A stretch of DNA of 64,000 bases from TMED27 sp964350695 (GTDB lineage Bacteria > Pseudomonadota > Alphaproteobacteria > Micavibrionales > Micavibrionaceae), in the NCBI GenBank assembly GCA_964350695.1, contig CAYGKM010000004.1, positions 1-64,000 on the forward strand, read 5' to 3'. Position 1 is the first letter of the stretch; every line of letters starts with the position of its first letter. Of the stretch, positions 41,924 to 50,630 are shown piece after piece. A program made the position numbers and the translations under genes. Under the pieces are notes generated by a model. The model worked only from the letters and a program-made list of their open reading frames with translations. It did not search any database and was not told the origin of the DNA.

Positions 41924-43753
41924 ATGTGCGGTATCATAGGCATCCTTTCAGAAAAAAACGTCAGCCCCCTTCTTGTTGAGGGCTTGCGCCGTCTTGAATA
42001 TCGCGGCTATGATTCCGCCGGCATCGCCACCTTGCATGAAGGCGCGCTCACCCGCTGCCGCGCAAAAGGCAAACTCGCGAATCTTGAAGCCAAACTTGCC
42101 AATGACCCTATCTCCGGCACAGTCGGCATAGGTCACACCCGCTGGGCAACGCATGGCGGCCCGACAGAAGACAACGCCCACCCGCACGCCACAGAGCGCG
42201 TCGCCGTGGTGCATAACGGTATCATCGAAAATTACGCTGGCCTTAAAGTAGAGCTTGAGCAAAACCAAGCCCGCTTCGTCTCGGACACAGACACGGAAGT
42301 GATCGCCCATCTTGTCGATCATTATTTAAAACAAGGCGATAGCCCCCAAGACGCCGCTGATAAAACCTTTAACCGCCTCGAAGGCGCTTACGCCGTTGTG
42401 TTGATTTTCGCTGGCGAAGAAAACCTGATGATCGGTTGCCGCCAAGGTACGCCGCTCGCTGTCGGATATGGCGAAGGTGAAATGTTCGTGGCTTCCGATT
42501 CTTATGCCCTTGCGCCGCTCACCAAAAAAATCTGTTTCCTCGAAGACGGCGACCGCGTCACGGTCACGCGCCAATCCGCCCGCGTTTACAGCAACGATAA
42601 CGTCACCCTTGATCGCCCCATCCGCATCACCGCCCAAAGCGGAGCGGTCGCAGGAAAAGGCGAATATGCCCACTTCATGCTCAAGGAAATATACGAGCAG
42701 CCAGCCGTGATCGGCGATACGCTCAATTCTTTTGTACACCCCTCAACAGGTCATATCTCCATGCCGCAAGATGTGGTTGATGCCATCACAAGCGCCCCGC
42801 GCCTGACGCTGGTGGCCTGCGGAACGGCCTTTTATGCGTGTATGGTCGCAAAATATTGGTTTGAACATATCGCCCGCATCCCGTGCGAAATTGATGTCGC
42901 CTCCGAATTCCGCTACCGCGAAGCGCCAATGCCCAAGGGTGGCCTTGCGATGTTCATCTCCCAAAGCGGCGAGACTCTCGACACCCTCGAGGCCATGCGC
43001 TATTGCAAACGCGAAGGTCAAAAAATTCTCTCCATCGTCAACACCATCGAAAGCACAATCGAGCGCGAGAGCGATCTTGTGCTGCACACTTTGGCCGGCC
43101 CTGAAATCGGTGTGGCCTCGACGAAAGCCTTCACAACCCAGCTCACAACACTGGCCTGTATGGCACTCGCCGCCGCCCGCGCCAACGGCTCGATTGACGA
43201 AGAAAAAGAACATGACATGGCCGAAGCCCTGCGCGCCGTCCCCAAAATTGCTGCAGAATTTTTGCAGCATGACAGCGCCATTAAAAACATCGCCGCTGAT
43301 GTCGCAAAAGCCCGCGACGTTCTATATCTCGGGCGCGGCGGGCTTTACCCGATCGCCCTTGAAGGCGCATTAAAGCTCAAAGAAATTTCATATATCCACG
43401 CCGAAGGCTACGCCGCGGGGGAAATGAAACACGGCCCCATCGCCCTGATTGATGAAAAAGTGCCTGTGGTCTGCATCGCCCCGCATAACGATCCGATGTT
43501 CGAAAAAAACGCCTCCAACATCCAAGAAACCGTCGCTAGAGGCGGTAAGGTTTTCCTGATCTCCGATGAAAAAGGCGCATCCGCCCTCAAAGATATCTCG
43601 ACTTGGGAAGTCGGCACAGGCGAGGTTCACCCCTTCGTTGCGCCGATCTTGTATTCCATCCCCGTTCAGCTTCTCGCCTATCACGTCGCCGTGATCAAAG
43701 GCACAGATGTCGACCAGCCACGTAATCTCGCGAAATCCGTGACGGTAGAGTAG
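41924..43753 (+). CDS. glmS: Glutamine-fructose-6-phosphate aminotransferase
   Basis: This 609-residue enzyme makes glucosamine-6-phosphate. The start is fixed by MCGIIGI, where Cys2 is the glutaminase nucleophile after Met removal. The class II glutaminase domain contains GHTRWATHG. Two SIS domains follow (MFISQSGETLDTLEAM; GRGGLYPIALEGALKLKEISYIHAEGYAAGEMKHGP), and the C-terminus is DVDQPRNLAKSVTVE. I see no glmS ribozyme upstream, as expected outside Gram-positives. Confidence 0.98.
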   Translation: MCGIIGILSEKNVSPLLVEGLRRLEYRGYDSAGIATLHEGALTRCRAKGKLANLEAKLANDPISGTVGIGHTRWATHGGPTEDNAHPHATERVAVVHNGIIENYAGLKVELEQNQARFVSDTDTEVIAHLVDHYLKQGDSPQDAADKTFNRLEGAYAVVLIFAGEENLMIGCRQGTPLAVGYGEGEMFVASDSYALAPLTKKICFLEDGDRVTVTRQSARVYSNDNVTLDRPIRITAQSGAVAGKGEYAHFMLKEIYEQPAVIGDTLNSFVHPSTGHISMPQDVVDAITSAPRLTLVACGTAFYACMVAKYWFEHIARIPCEIDVASEFRYREAPMPKGGLAMFISQSGETLDTLEAMRYCKREGQKILSIVNTIESTIERESDLVLHTLAGPEIGVASTKAFTTQLTTLACMALAAARANGSIDEEKEHDMAEALRAVPKIAAEFLQHDSAIKNIAADVAKARDVLYLGRGGLYPIALEGALKLKEISYIHAEGYAAGEMKHGPIALIDEKVPVVCIAPHNDPMFEKNASNIQETVARGGKVFLISDEKGASALKDISTWEVGTGEVHPFVAPILYSIPVQLLAYHVAVIKGTDVDQPRNLAKSVTVE

Positions 43754-43755
43754 CT

Positions 43756-44310
43756 TTAATCATTAAATAACATCAAGATTGCTTTAATAAAAATTTCCAA
43801 ATCTATTGTTACTACCCATTTCTTGCCACTTTGGTCGTGACCACATAGTAAAATATCGCCGTTTAAGTGCCCCCAGTTAATTGGTTTTTCAATCAGCGTA
43901 TCTGTAGCATATTTGGCATTTTCAGCATGAGCTTCTTTGCCTCTGGCAAAGCGAGGTTCCATAGTGTGAGCATGAATAATTTTGTTACATATTTCGCGAA
44001 TGCCCAGAGGAGCATTACTTAAATTATCGTACAAATATTCATCAACTCCTTTTTTCCGCTCTTTATAAGCAATTCTAGTATCCTCGTCCTCAGGAAGATT
44101 GTGCATTTGATCGTCTCGAATTCTAATAGCGATTGCGAGTTCAATAAGAAGTTGGCTTGCCTCCGCGTGAAAAAATTGGCCTTCAAGCGAAGATAAGGAC
44201 GATTTGTTTTTATAAGGCCCGCATCGCCTCGAAATTTCTTTATTGGCAAAAAAAAGACAGAGCAGGAGGTAAGATTTCTTCAAAATTGTTGCTTTATCTA
44301 TAGTGTACAT
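43756..44310 (-). CDS. Unknown 184-residue protein, AT-rich
   Basis: This helical soluble protein begins MYTIDKATILKKSYLLLCLFF and is rich in His, Arg and Lys, with no signal peptide that I trust. It is visibly richer in A and T than glmS and prmA on either side, with many ATT, TTT and AAA codons, which suggests horizontal acquisition. It ends two bases from the convergent glmS stop. I do not recognise a family; a defence or toxin-antitoxin role would be guesswork. Confidence 0.65.
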   Translation of the reverse strand: MYTIDKATILKKSYLLLCLFFANKEISRRCGPYKNKSSLSSLEGQFFHAEASQLLIELAIAIRIRDDQMHNLPEDEDTRIAYKERKKGVDEYLYDNLSNAPLGIREICNKIIHAHTMEPRFARGKEAHAENAKYATDTLIEKPINWGHLNGDILLCGHDQSGKKWVVTIDLEIFIKAILMLFND

Positions 44311-44317
44311 TTAATCC

Positions 44318-45247
44318 TCAGTTCTGCATGACAAGTGTAGACCATTCGCCGATCTCGATCGTTTTGCGGTGCTTCAGCCCCAATCCTTCATAGGCTTCCA
44401 AAACTCCATCCCGAAATTCATGCATAATTCCGCTTAAAATCACATAACCGTTATCATCCGCGCAGGCCACCAAATCCGCTGCCATCTCCTTCAACGGCCC
44501 ATGCAAAATATTGGCAATGATTAAATCATATGGCCCGCGCGCCTGCACGGCGTTGCCTTCAAACCCGTCATTCACCAAAACCCCCAAATCCGTTTTGCTC
44601 ATCGCCGCGTTATTGGCCTCTATATGCCGCGTTGTCACAACAATGCATTCAGGGTCATTATCCACGGCAAGCACCGGCGTTTTCCAAAGCTTCCACGCCG
44701 CAATCGCCAAAATGCCGCTGCCCGTGCCCATATCCAGAACATTCCACGGGCACGCACCTTGCCCCTTCAAATCCAGCATCGCCTGCAAGCACCCCTTGGT
44801 CGTGCCGTGCTCCCCTGATCCAAAGGCTGTAGCGGCGTCAATCTGGAGGCCCATCAGCCCTTCGGGAATGGGGTCTGTGCAATGCGAACCATAAATATAA
44901 AACGGCCCGACCGTGAAGGCGGGAAATTGCGAGTAAGAATATTCAAGCCAGTTATGATCGGGAACGGCTTCAATCTCCCAATTCAAATTATCGGGCAGGG
45001 CAATGCCATGAAGGTCTGCGCCCAATATAAAGGCGGCGCTTAAGGTCGAGACCTCGGGCTTATCTTCAAAAATCCACTCTAAAACCCATAGAAGATCGCC
45101 GTGATCATCTTTTTTGAACGCCGAATGAGAAGCGGATACCTCAATAAAAACGCCGCCCAAAAGGGCGACGTCCAATTCTGTGTAATGCTCAGGAAGTGTA
45201 ATCTTCGCTTGAAACAAAGCTCTAGTCCTTATCGTCCTCGTCTTCAT
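44318..45247 (-). CDS. prmA: Ribosomal protein L11 methyltransferase
   Basis: This 309-residue protein has a substrate-binding N-terminal domain and a class I methyltransferase domain with FGSGEHGTTKGCLQAML, VLDMGTGSGILAIAAWKL (motif I) and IIANILHGPL (motif IV, in the NPPY position). PrmA trimethylates L11. The family start suggests ATG 45247, which overlaps the end of the FYDLN gene by 26 bases; the open frame extends 17 codons further up. Confidence 0.93.
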   Translation of the reverse strand: MKTRTIRTRALFQAKITLPEHYTELDVALLGGVFIEVSASHSAFKKDDHGDLLWVLEWIFEDKPEVSTLSAAFILGADLHGIALPDNLNWEIEAVPDHNWLEYSYSQFPAFTVGPFYIYGSHCTDPIPEGLMGLQIDAATAFGSGEHGTTKGCLQAMLDLKGQGACPWNVLDMGTGSGILAIAAWKLWKTPVLAVDNDPECIVVTTRHIEANNAAMSKTDLGVLVNDGFEGNAVQARGPYDLIIANILHGPLKEMAADLVACADDNGYVILSGIMHEFRDGVLEAYEGLGLKHRKTIEIGEWSTLVMQN

Positions 45248-45683
45248 CTTCAAGATCCGCATCAGGCTCAAGCTCGTCCAGATCGCCCAAATCATCATCT
45301 ACATCAATGTCATCAAGGCTTTCATCATCGTCTAAATCACCAAGATCATCGTCTTCGTCGTCGTCATCGGCTTCGGTGGTTTCAAGATCGTCAAGGCTTA
45401 CAACTTGTGCCTCTTCATCGTCCTCGTCTTCAAACTCATCTTCGTCTTCCAACTCGTCCGCGTCTTTTTCTCTTTGCTTGGCTTCTTTCGCCGCTTGATC
45501 TTTCGCCGCTTCATCAACAGATGCTGCTGCGCGTCCGCGGCGGGACTTTACCTTGATCTCGCCTGTAAATTCCGCATCACATGACGGGCATTTGATAGGG
45601 CGGTTATTCATGTCATAGAATCGCGTCCCGCAATCCATGCAAATTCTTTTCAATCCTCTAATATCAGCAGCTGCGCTCACCAT
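45222..45683 (-). CDS. TIGR02300/FYDLN-type acidic zinc-ribbon protein
   Basis: This 153-residue protein has an N-terminal zinc-ribbon-like segment RICMDCGTRFYDMNNRPIKCPSCDAEF, with two CxxC pairs and FYDMN in place of the usual FYDLN. A basic stretch (KVKSRRGRAA) and then about 95 residues of nearly continuous Asp and Glu follow. The family is characteristic of alphaproteobacteria and of unknown function; the layout suggests nucleic-acid or protein binding with an acidic tail. AAGGAGAG lies before the ATG. Confidence 0.9.
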   Translation of the reverse strand: MVSAAADIRGLKRICMDCGTRFYDMNNRPIKCPSCDAEFTGEIKVKSRRGRAAASVDEAAKDQAAKEAKQREKDADELEDEDEFEDEDDEEAQVVSLDDLETTEADDDDEDDDLGDLDDDESLDDIDVDDDLGDLDELEPDADLEDEDEDDKD

Positions 45684-45896
45684 TACTCTCCTTTAATCTA
45701 TGCCCGAGATTCGGACTATGAATTTTGTATTCTCGAAATACGCTGTCTCGTGCGGAGTGTCAAAAGAAAAATCGTGAAATTTGTATGCGGTCATGGAAAC
45801 CCCTCGACCCTAAACCTATATAATTGTAAAGTAATGAAGAATTAGGAAGTTCTGATTTATAATGAAAGACTATTAAACATATCGGAAGGCACTCTC

Positions 45897-47024
45897 ATGC
45901 ACACACCTGTCGTAATCTGCGGTTTCAAACGCTCCCCCATGCATTTCGCGAATAAAGGCGATCTCGCCAAAGTCCGCCCCGATGATATGGCGGCCGAAGT
46001 CGTCAAAGCGCTCATCAAAGAAACAGGCGTAAACCCCGATGATATCGAAGATCTGATTATGGGCTGCGCATTCCCGGAGGCCGAGCAAGGCTTTAACCTT
46101 GCAAAAATCGTCGTCCAAAACGCCGATCTTCCCGTCTCCATCGCAGGCGTAACCGTCAATCGGTTCTGCGGCTCTTCCATGACCGCCATCCATATCGCCG
46201 TCGGCGCTATCAATTCCGGCGCGGGCGAAGCCTTTATCTGCGCGGGCGTGGAAAGCATGTCCCGCATTCCGATGGGTGGCTTCAACCCGATGCCAAACCC
46301 CGCGCTCTATGAGAAATACCCTCAGGCCTATATCGGCATGGGCGAAACCGCGGAAAACCTCGCCAAGCAATATGATATCAAGCGCGCCGACCAGGAAGAA
46401 TTCGCCGTGGCCTCGCACCACAAAGCTGCCGCCGCCGCCGCAAGCGGAAAATTCGACGATGAAATGGTGCCAATCGGCGATGTGAAAACCGACGGTACAA
46501 TCCGCCCGGACAGCTCGACAGAAAAACTGGCGACCCTCAGCCCCGCTTTTGATAAAAACGGCAGCGTCACCGCTGCGACATCTTCACCGCTCACCGATGG
46601 CTCGGCGGCTGTTCTGGTGTGTTCGGAAAGCTACGCCGATAAACATAAGCTCCCGAAACTCGCGCGGATTAAATCTATCGCCGCTGCGGGCTGCAAAGCG
46701 GAAGTGATGGGCATCGGCCCTGTTCCCGCCACGAAAAAAGCCCTTGATCGCGCCGGCCTTAAAATCAGCGACATCGATATCGTTGAACTTAACGAAGCCT
46801 TCGCCGCGCAAGGCCTGTCGGTTCTTAAAGAACTCGGCATCGACGTGAAAAAAGTAAACCTTGATGGCGGCGCAATTGCTCTGGGTCACCCGCTCGGCAC
46901 TTCTGGCGCAAGGATTACCGGTAAGGCGGCAAGCTTGCTTAAACGCGAAGGCGCTAAATACGCGCTCGCCACCATGTGTATCGGCGGCGGGCAGGGCGTC
47001 GCAACCGTTTTGGAGAAGATTTAA
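45897..47024 (+). CDS. Acetyl-CoA acyltransferase (thiolase, FadA/FadI-like)
   Basis: This 375-residue thiolase should release acetyl-CoA in the last step of beta-oxidation. C91 in VNRFCGSSMTAI is the acyl-accepting nucleophile, GGAIALGHPLGTSGAR carries the catalytic His, and CIGGGQG near the C-terminus carries the second Cys. With the fadB-like fusion downstream it forms a beta-oxidation operon. GGAAGG lies before the ATG. Biosynthetic thiolases share these motifs, but the partner gene favours degradation. Confidence 0.93.
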   Translation: MHTPVVICGFKRSPMHFANKGDLAKVRPDDMAAEVVKALIKETGVNPDDIEDLIMGCAFPEAEQGFNLAKIVVQNADLPVSIAGVTVNRFCGSSMTAIHIAVGAINSGAGEAFICAGVESMSRIPMGGFNPMPNPALYEKYPQAYIGMGETAENLAKQYDIKRADQEEFAVASHHKAAAAAASGKFDDEMVPIGDVKTDGTIRPDSSTEKLATLSPAFDKNGSVTAATSSPLTDGSAAVLVCSESYADKHKLPKLARIKSIAAAGCKAEVMGIGPVPATKKALDRAGLKISDIDIVELNEAFAAQGLSVLKELGIDVKKVNLDGGAIALGHPLGTSGARITGKAASLLKREGAKYALATMCIGGGQGVATVLEKI

Positions 47025-47026
47025 AC

Positions 47027-47326
47027 GTGAGTTTTGTAACGTCATTGCGAGCACAGCGAAGCAATCCAAAGATTGCCGCGTCAGGCTTTGCCCTCCTCGC
47101 AATGACATTTTTAGTGACGGCATGTAAAGCGGAAACGCCTCAGGCTTCACATGAGCTTTGTAAATTTACCTTCATGGTTTTTGAAGAAAATATGACTAAA
47201 GCTAGTGAAATTGAAGGCGTAGAAAAATTGTACCACACACAAATGGCACATATGAACATCGATGTGATGTTAGCAAAAGGTTGCTGTAAATATAGTGATA
47301 CTTGTCCTGCAGCAATAATGGAGTGA
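47027..47326 (+). CDS. Small lipoprotein with repeat-derived signal peptide
   Basis: This 99-residue protein has a GTG start, with GGAG about 13 bases upstream inside the end of the thiolase gene. The N-terminus (MSFVTSLRAQRSNPKIAAS, then GFALLAMTFLVTAC) has a basic n-region, a hydrophobic core and a lipobox VTAC, so a lipoprotein signal is likely. The part from residue 5 to 28 is encoded by a 66-base palindromic repeat (47041-47106). The mature part is small and polar with several cysteines (CCKYSDTC). It sits between thiolase and fadB in one operon, and I do not recognise its function. Confidence 0.65.
   Translation: MSFVTSLRAQRSNPKIAASGFALLAMTFLVTACKAETPQASHELCKFTFMVFEENMTKASEIEGVEKLYHTQMAHMNIDVMLAKGCCKYSDTCPAAIME
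47041..47106. repeat. Palindromic MITE-like repeat (GTCATTGCGAG family)
   Basis: The element has perfect 11-base terminal inverted repeats, GTCATTGCGAG (47041-47051) and CTCGCAATGAC (47096-47106), and an inner six-base-pair hairpin GCAATC/GATTGC (47061-47066 with 47071-47076). This GTCATTGCGAG...GCAATCC architecture is a widespread family of short bacterial palindromic repeats. It lies inside an open reading frame and leaves it open. Confidence 0.88.
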
Positions 47327-47333
47327 ATATAAA

Positions 47334-49736
47334 ATGACACAAATAAATAAAGTCGCAGTAATCGGATCAGGCGTCATGGGCAGCGGCATCGCCGCGCAGC
47401 TTACAAACGCAGGGCTTCCCGTTGTCCTTCTTGATATCAAAGTTGAAGGCAAGGATCTGGCCGCCGAAGCCGTGGCTAAAATGCTGAAAAGCGACCCTGC
47501 GCCCTTCATGCGCGCCCGCAACGCCAAAATGATCACATGCGGCACAATTGATGATGACCTTGATCTCATCAAAGAGTGCGACTGGATCATCGAAGTGGTC
47601 GTAGAAAAGCTGGAGATCAAACACGCGACATACGAAAAAATTGAAAAAGCCCGCAAGAAAGGCTCGATCGTGTCCTCCAACACCTCGACCATTCCGCTCT
47701 ATAAGCTCGTGGAAGGCCAGCCCGCATCTTTCGCCAAAGATTTCATGATTACCCACTTCTTCAATCCGCCGCGCTACATGCGCTTGCTTGAATTGGTCGT
47801 GGGCGAAAAGACCGATAAAAAAGCCGCCGAAGCCATACGCGAGATTTGCGACGTGAAGCTTGGAAAAGGCGTTGTCCAAACCAACGACACCCCCGGTTTC
47901 ATCGCCAATCGCCTCGGCGTGTTCTGGCTCACCGCAGGCGTGAACGAAGCCATCAAGCAAAACATTTCAATCGAGGTCGCCGACGCGGTGATGTCCAAAC
48001 CTGTCGGTATCCCCAAAACAGGGGTGTTCGGTTTGATTGATCTGGTCGGGATAGACCTGATGCCCAAGCTCTCCGAAAGCCTGCTCTCCGCGCTTCCCGA
48101 AGATGATGCGTATCGCGAAGTATTCGAAGATTACAAATTCATCCATGGTATGATCGGGGCAGGTTATACGGGCCGTAAAGGCAAGGGTGGCTTCTACCGC
48201 CTTAACCCTGAAAACCCGAAAGCCAAAGAAAAGCAGGTTCTCGCCATCACCCCGGATAAATTTGCAGAATCCCAATATCAACCTTCCGATAAGAAAACCG
48301 CAGGTGCAGACCCCGCAGTCTCCGCTGGGCGCAAAGGTCTCCGCGCCGTTGTCGAAACAGACAGCGATGGCGGGCGCTACGCTTGGGAAGTCCTCAAGCA
48401 GACACTCACCTATGCCGCCGATCTCGTCGGTGAAATCGCCGATACCATCTTCGATATCGATGAGGGTATGAAGCTCGGCTATAACTGGAAAAAAGGCCCG
48501 TTCGAGATGCTCGATGATCTCGGCCCCGCGTGGTTTGTTGCCAAACTTGTGGAAGAGGGCGCGCATGTCCCCGATATGCTCAACAAAGTCGGTGATGGCA
48601 CATTCTATAAAATTGATAATGCTAAAATTAAATATTTCGGCACGGACGGAAAATATCACGATGTTGTGCGCCCGGAAGGCGTGCTGCTGCTTTCCGATAT
48701 CAAAATGTCCGCAGAACCTTTGATGAAAAACGGCTCTGCTTCTGTTTGGGATATCGGCGATGGCGTACTGTGTTTTGAACACACATCAAAAATGAACACC
48801 TTCGACGAGCAAATCTTCGAGATGTTGGTGAAAGTACAAAAAACCATTGAAGTCTCTGATGAATATAAGGCCCTCGTGATTTATAACGAAGCCTCGCATT
48901 TCTCTGCCGGAGCCAATCTCGGCCTTGCGATATTTATGATCAACCTCGCAATGTACCCGCAGGTTGAAGAATTCGTCGCCGCAGGCCAGCGCACATTCTT
49001 AGGGCTAAAATACGCGCCGTTCCCTGTTATCTCCGCCCCCTCCGGCATGGCGCTTGGCGGCGGCTGTGAAATCCTGCTCTCTTCCGACGCCGTGCAGGCA
49101 CACGCGGAAACCTATACCGGCCTTGTTGAGGTCGGCGTCGGCCTCATCCCGGGTTGGGGTGGCTGCAAGGAAATGATCCTGCGCTTCCAAGAGCGTGAGC
49201 GTGAAAAATTCGCAAAAGACCTCGGCAAAATCGACAAAAAACATCTCTGGTTCTCCCCCGATACAACGCCTATGGGCGCGGTGCGCAAGGCCTTCGAAAC
49301 CATCGGCGTCGCCACCGTCGCCAAGAGCGCGCATGAAGCCCAGGATATCGGCTATTTCCGCTACAGCGACGGCGTCACCATGAACCGTGACCGTTTGCTC
49401 TATGACGCAAAGCAGCGCGCGCTGGAAATGGCAAAGGACTACACGCCACCTGAAAAAATTGAGAACATCCGCATGCCGGGCGCAACCGGCAAAACCGCGC
49501 TGGAACTTGCCGTGTCCGATCTGCATAAATCAGGCAAAGCCACGGATTATGATGTGGTGGTTTCCGATCGCCTCGCCAATGTTCTATCCGGCGGCGGCGC
49601 GGATTACACTGTCCCCATCAGCGAAGAAGATCTTCTTAAGCTCGAACTCGCGGAATTCATGCACCTTCTCCATAACGAAGGCACGTTCGCCCGTATCGAA
49701 CATATGCTTGAAAAAGGCAAACCCTTAAGAAATTAA
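47334..49736 (+). CDS. 3-hydroxyacyl-CoA dehydrogenase / enoyl-CoA hydratase fusion
   Basis: This 800-residue beta-oxidation enzyme has the dehydrogenase first: NAD-binding IGSGVMGSGIAA (10-21), ITHFFNPPRYMRLLE and the C-terminal dehydrogenase domain. A hydratase domain follows in the C-terminal third (HFSAGANLGL around residue 522, SAPSGMALGGGCE around 564). This order is the reverse of E. coli FadB and resembles FadN-type or alphaproteobacterial multifunctional proteins. It follows the thiolase operon, and GGAG within the end of the lipoprotein gene supplies the ribosome binding site. Confidence 0.94.
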   Translation: MTQINKVAVIGSGVMGSGIAAQLTNAGLPVVLLDIKVEGKDLAAEAVAKMLKSDPAPFMRARNAKMITCGTIDDDLDLIKECDWIIEVVVEKLEIKHATYEKIEKARKKGSIVSSNTSTIPLYKLVEGQPASFAKDFMITHFFNPPRYMRLLELVVGEKTDKKAAEAIREICDVKLGKGVVQTNDTPGFIANRLGVFWLTAGVNEAIKQNISIEVADAVMSKPVGIPKTGVFGLIDLVGIDLMPKLSESLLSALPEDDAYREVFEDYKFIHGMIGAGYTGRKGKGGFYRLNPENPKAKEKQVLAITPDKFAESQYQPSDKKTAGADPAVSAGRKGLRAVVETDSDGGRYAWEVLKQTLTYAADLVGEIADTIFDIDEGMKLGYNWKKGPFEMLDDLGPAWFVAKLVEEGAHVPDMLNKVGDGTFYKIDNAKIKYFGTDGKYHDVVRPEGVLLLSDIKMSAEPLMKNGSASVWDIGDGVLCFEHTSKMNTFDEQIFEMLVKVQKTIEVSDEYKALVIYNEASHFSAGANLGLAIFMINLAMYPQVEEFVAAGQRTFLGLKYAPFPVISAPSGMALGGGCEILLSSDAVQAHAETYTGLVEVGVGLIPGWGGCKEMILRFQEREREKFAKDLGKIDKKHLWFSPDTTPMGAVRKAFETIGVATVAKSAHEAQDIGYFRYSDGVTMNRDRLLYDAKQRALEMAKDYTPPEKIENIRMPGATGKTALELAVSDLHKSGKATDYDVVVSDRLANVLSGGGADYTVPISEEDLLKLELAEFMHLLHNEGTFARIEHMLEKGKPLRN

Positions 49737-49752
49737 CGAAGCGACGCGCACC

Positions 49753-50391
49753 ATGAACACTTATATTGATTCATATTGCGAACGGATAAATCCCGGGCTA
49801 TTTGCCGAACCCCTCAACGCATTTACAAACATTGCCTTCTTCATCGCGGCGTTTTTGGCCTATACACTTGCCCGCCGCGAAAACGCCCTTGATTGGAAAA
49901 GCGGTTCATTAATTGCGCTCATGGTGGTCATCGGCATCGGGTCTTCACTCTTCCACACCTTTGCTACGCTCTGGGCCAGTCTCAGCGATACGCTGCCAAT
50001 TCTTTTTTATCAAATAACATTCTTGGTTCTCTACGCTCAAAACGTCATGAAGATGAAATGCCGATATTCAATAGCACTGCTTGGCGCCTTTTTATTGACG
50101 ATATATGGTTTTGGAATCCTTCCCCAAGATTGGTTTAATGGCTCCCTCGGATATGCACCTGCCTTGCTGTTTATCTTGGGGCTAGGCCTGTGGCATATAC
50201 GAAATGCGCCGCACGAAAAACCCATTTTATTTATAGCGGCGGGCGTGTTTATGCTCTCGCTCACATTCCGCTCTCTTGATATGCGGTTTTGTGAAGCCCT
50301 CCCATTTGGCCTGCATTTCCTCTGGCATTGTTTAAATGGCTGCGTTCTGTACCTAACGACCCGCGCATATATAAGAAATAGAGGCGCCTAA
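49753..50391 (+). CDS. Ceramidase-family membrane protein (CREST superfamily)
   Basis: This 212-residue protein has about seven hydrophobic helices. Residues 1-26 hold DSYCERINPGLFAEPLNAFTN. GIGSSLFHTFATLWASLSDTLPI contains the conserved His and Asp metal-ligand region. MRFCEALPFGLHFLWHCLNG holds the two C-terminal His. These match alkaline-ceramidase-type hydrolases that act on lipid amides. Bacterial members are poorly characterised; hydrolysis of host or prey sphingolipids, or of another lipid amide, is inference. Confidence 0.85.
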   Translation: MNTYIDSYCERINPGLFAEPLNAFTNIAFFIAAFLAYTLARRENALDWKSGSLIALMVVIGIGSSLFHTFATLWASLSDTLPILFYQITFLVLYAQNVMKMKCRYSIALLGAFLLTIYGFGILPQDWFNGSLGYAPALLFILGLGLWHIRNAPHEKPILFIAAGVFMLSLTFRSLDMRFCEALPFGLHFLWHCLNGCVLYLTTRAYIRNRGA

Positions 50392-50395
50392 TTAA

Positions 50396-50424
50396 TTGAC
50401 ATAATTTATATTATGTTATATTTT
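50396..50424 (+). promoter_or_regulatory. Consensus promoter downstream of the ceramidase gene
   Basis: TTGACA (50396-50401), a 17-base AT-rich spacer and TATTTT (50419-50424). The first 17 bases are identical to the putative promoter at 29563-29547 on the other strand. Confidence 0.65.
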
Positions 50425-50431
50425 GCCGTCT

Positions 50432-50530
50432 ATGATTATCCTTTTTGATAGATTTATGGATCAAGAGCTGCGAGCGCTGCCTTCAAAACGCTCAAAAATT
50501 TCTAGCACCGGAAAACGGGCTATAAAATAA
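50432..50530 (+). CDS. Possible 32-residue leaderless small protein
   Basis: An ATG at 50432 lies seven bases after the -10 of the promoter at 50396-50424, so the transcript would start about at the codon. The frame encodes 32 residues (MIILFDRFMDQELRALP..., ending TGKRAIK), amphipathic and basic at the end. No Shine-Dalgarno sequence is present. The alternative is that this is an untranslated leader for the carboxyltransferase-like gene 100 bases downstream. Support is weak. Confidence 0.3.
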   Translation: MIILFDRFMDQELRALPSKRSKISSTGKRAIK

Positions 50531-50630
50531 GGGCCGCATAAAAATATTGCTTTACATATACGTTGCTAACATTAATATCCATTGTCTGCAAAAATGATAA
50601 AAAAAACTAAGAACAAGGGAACCACTGCGT

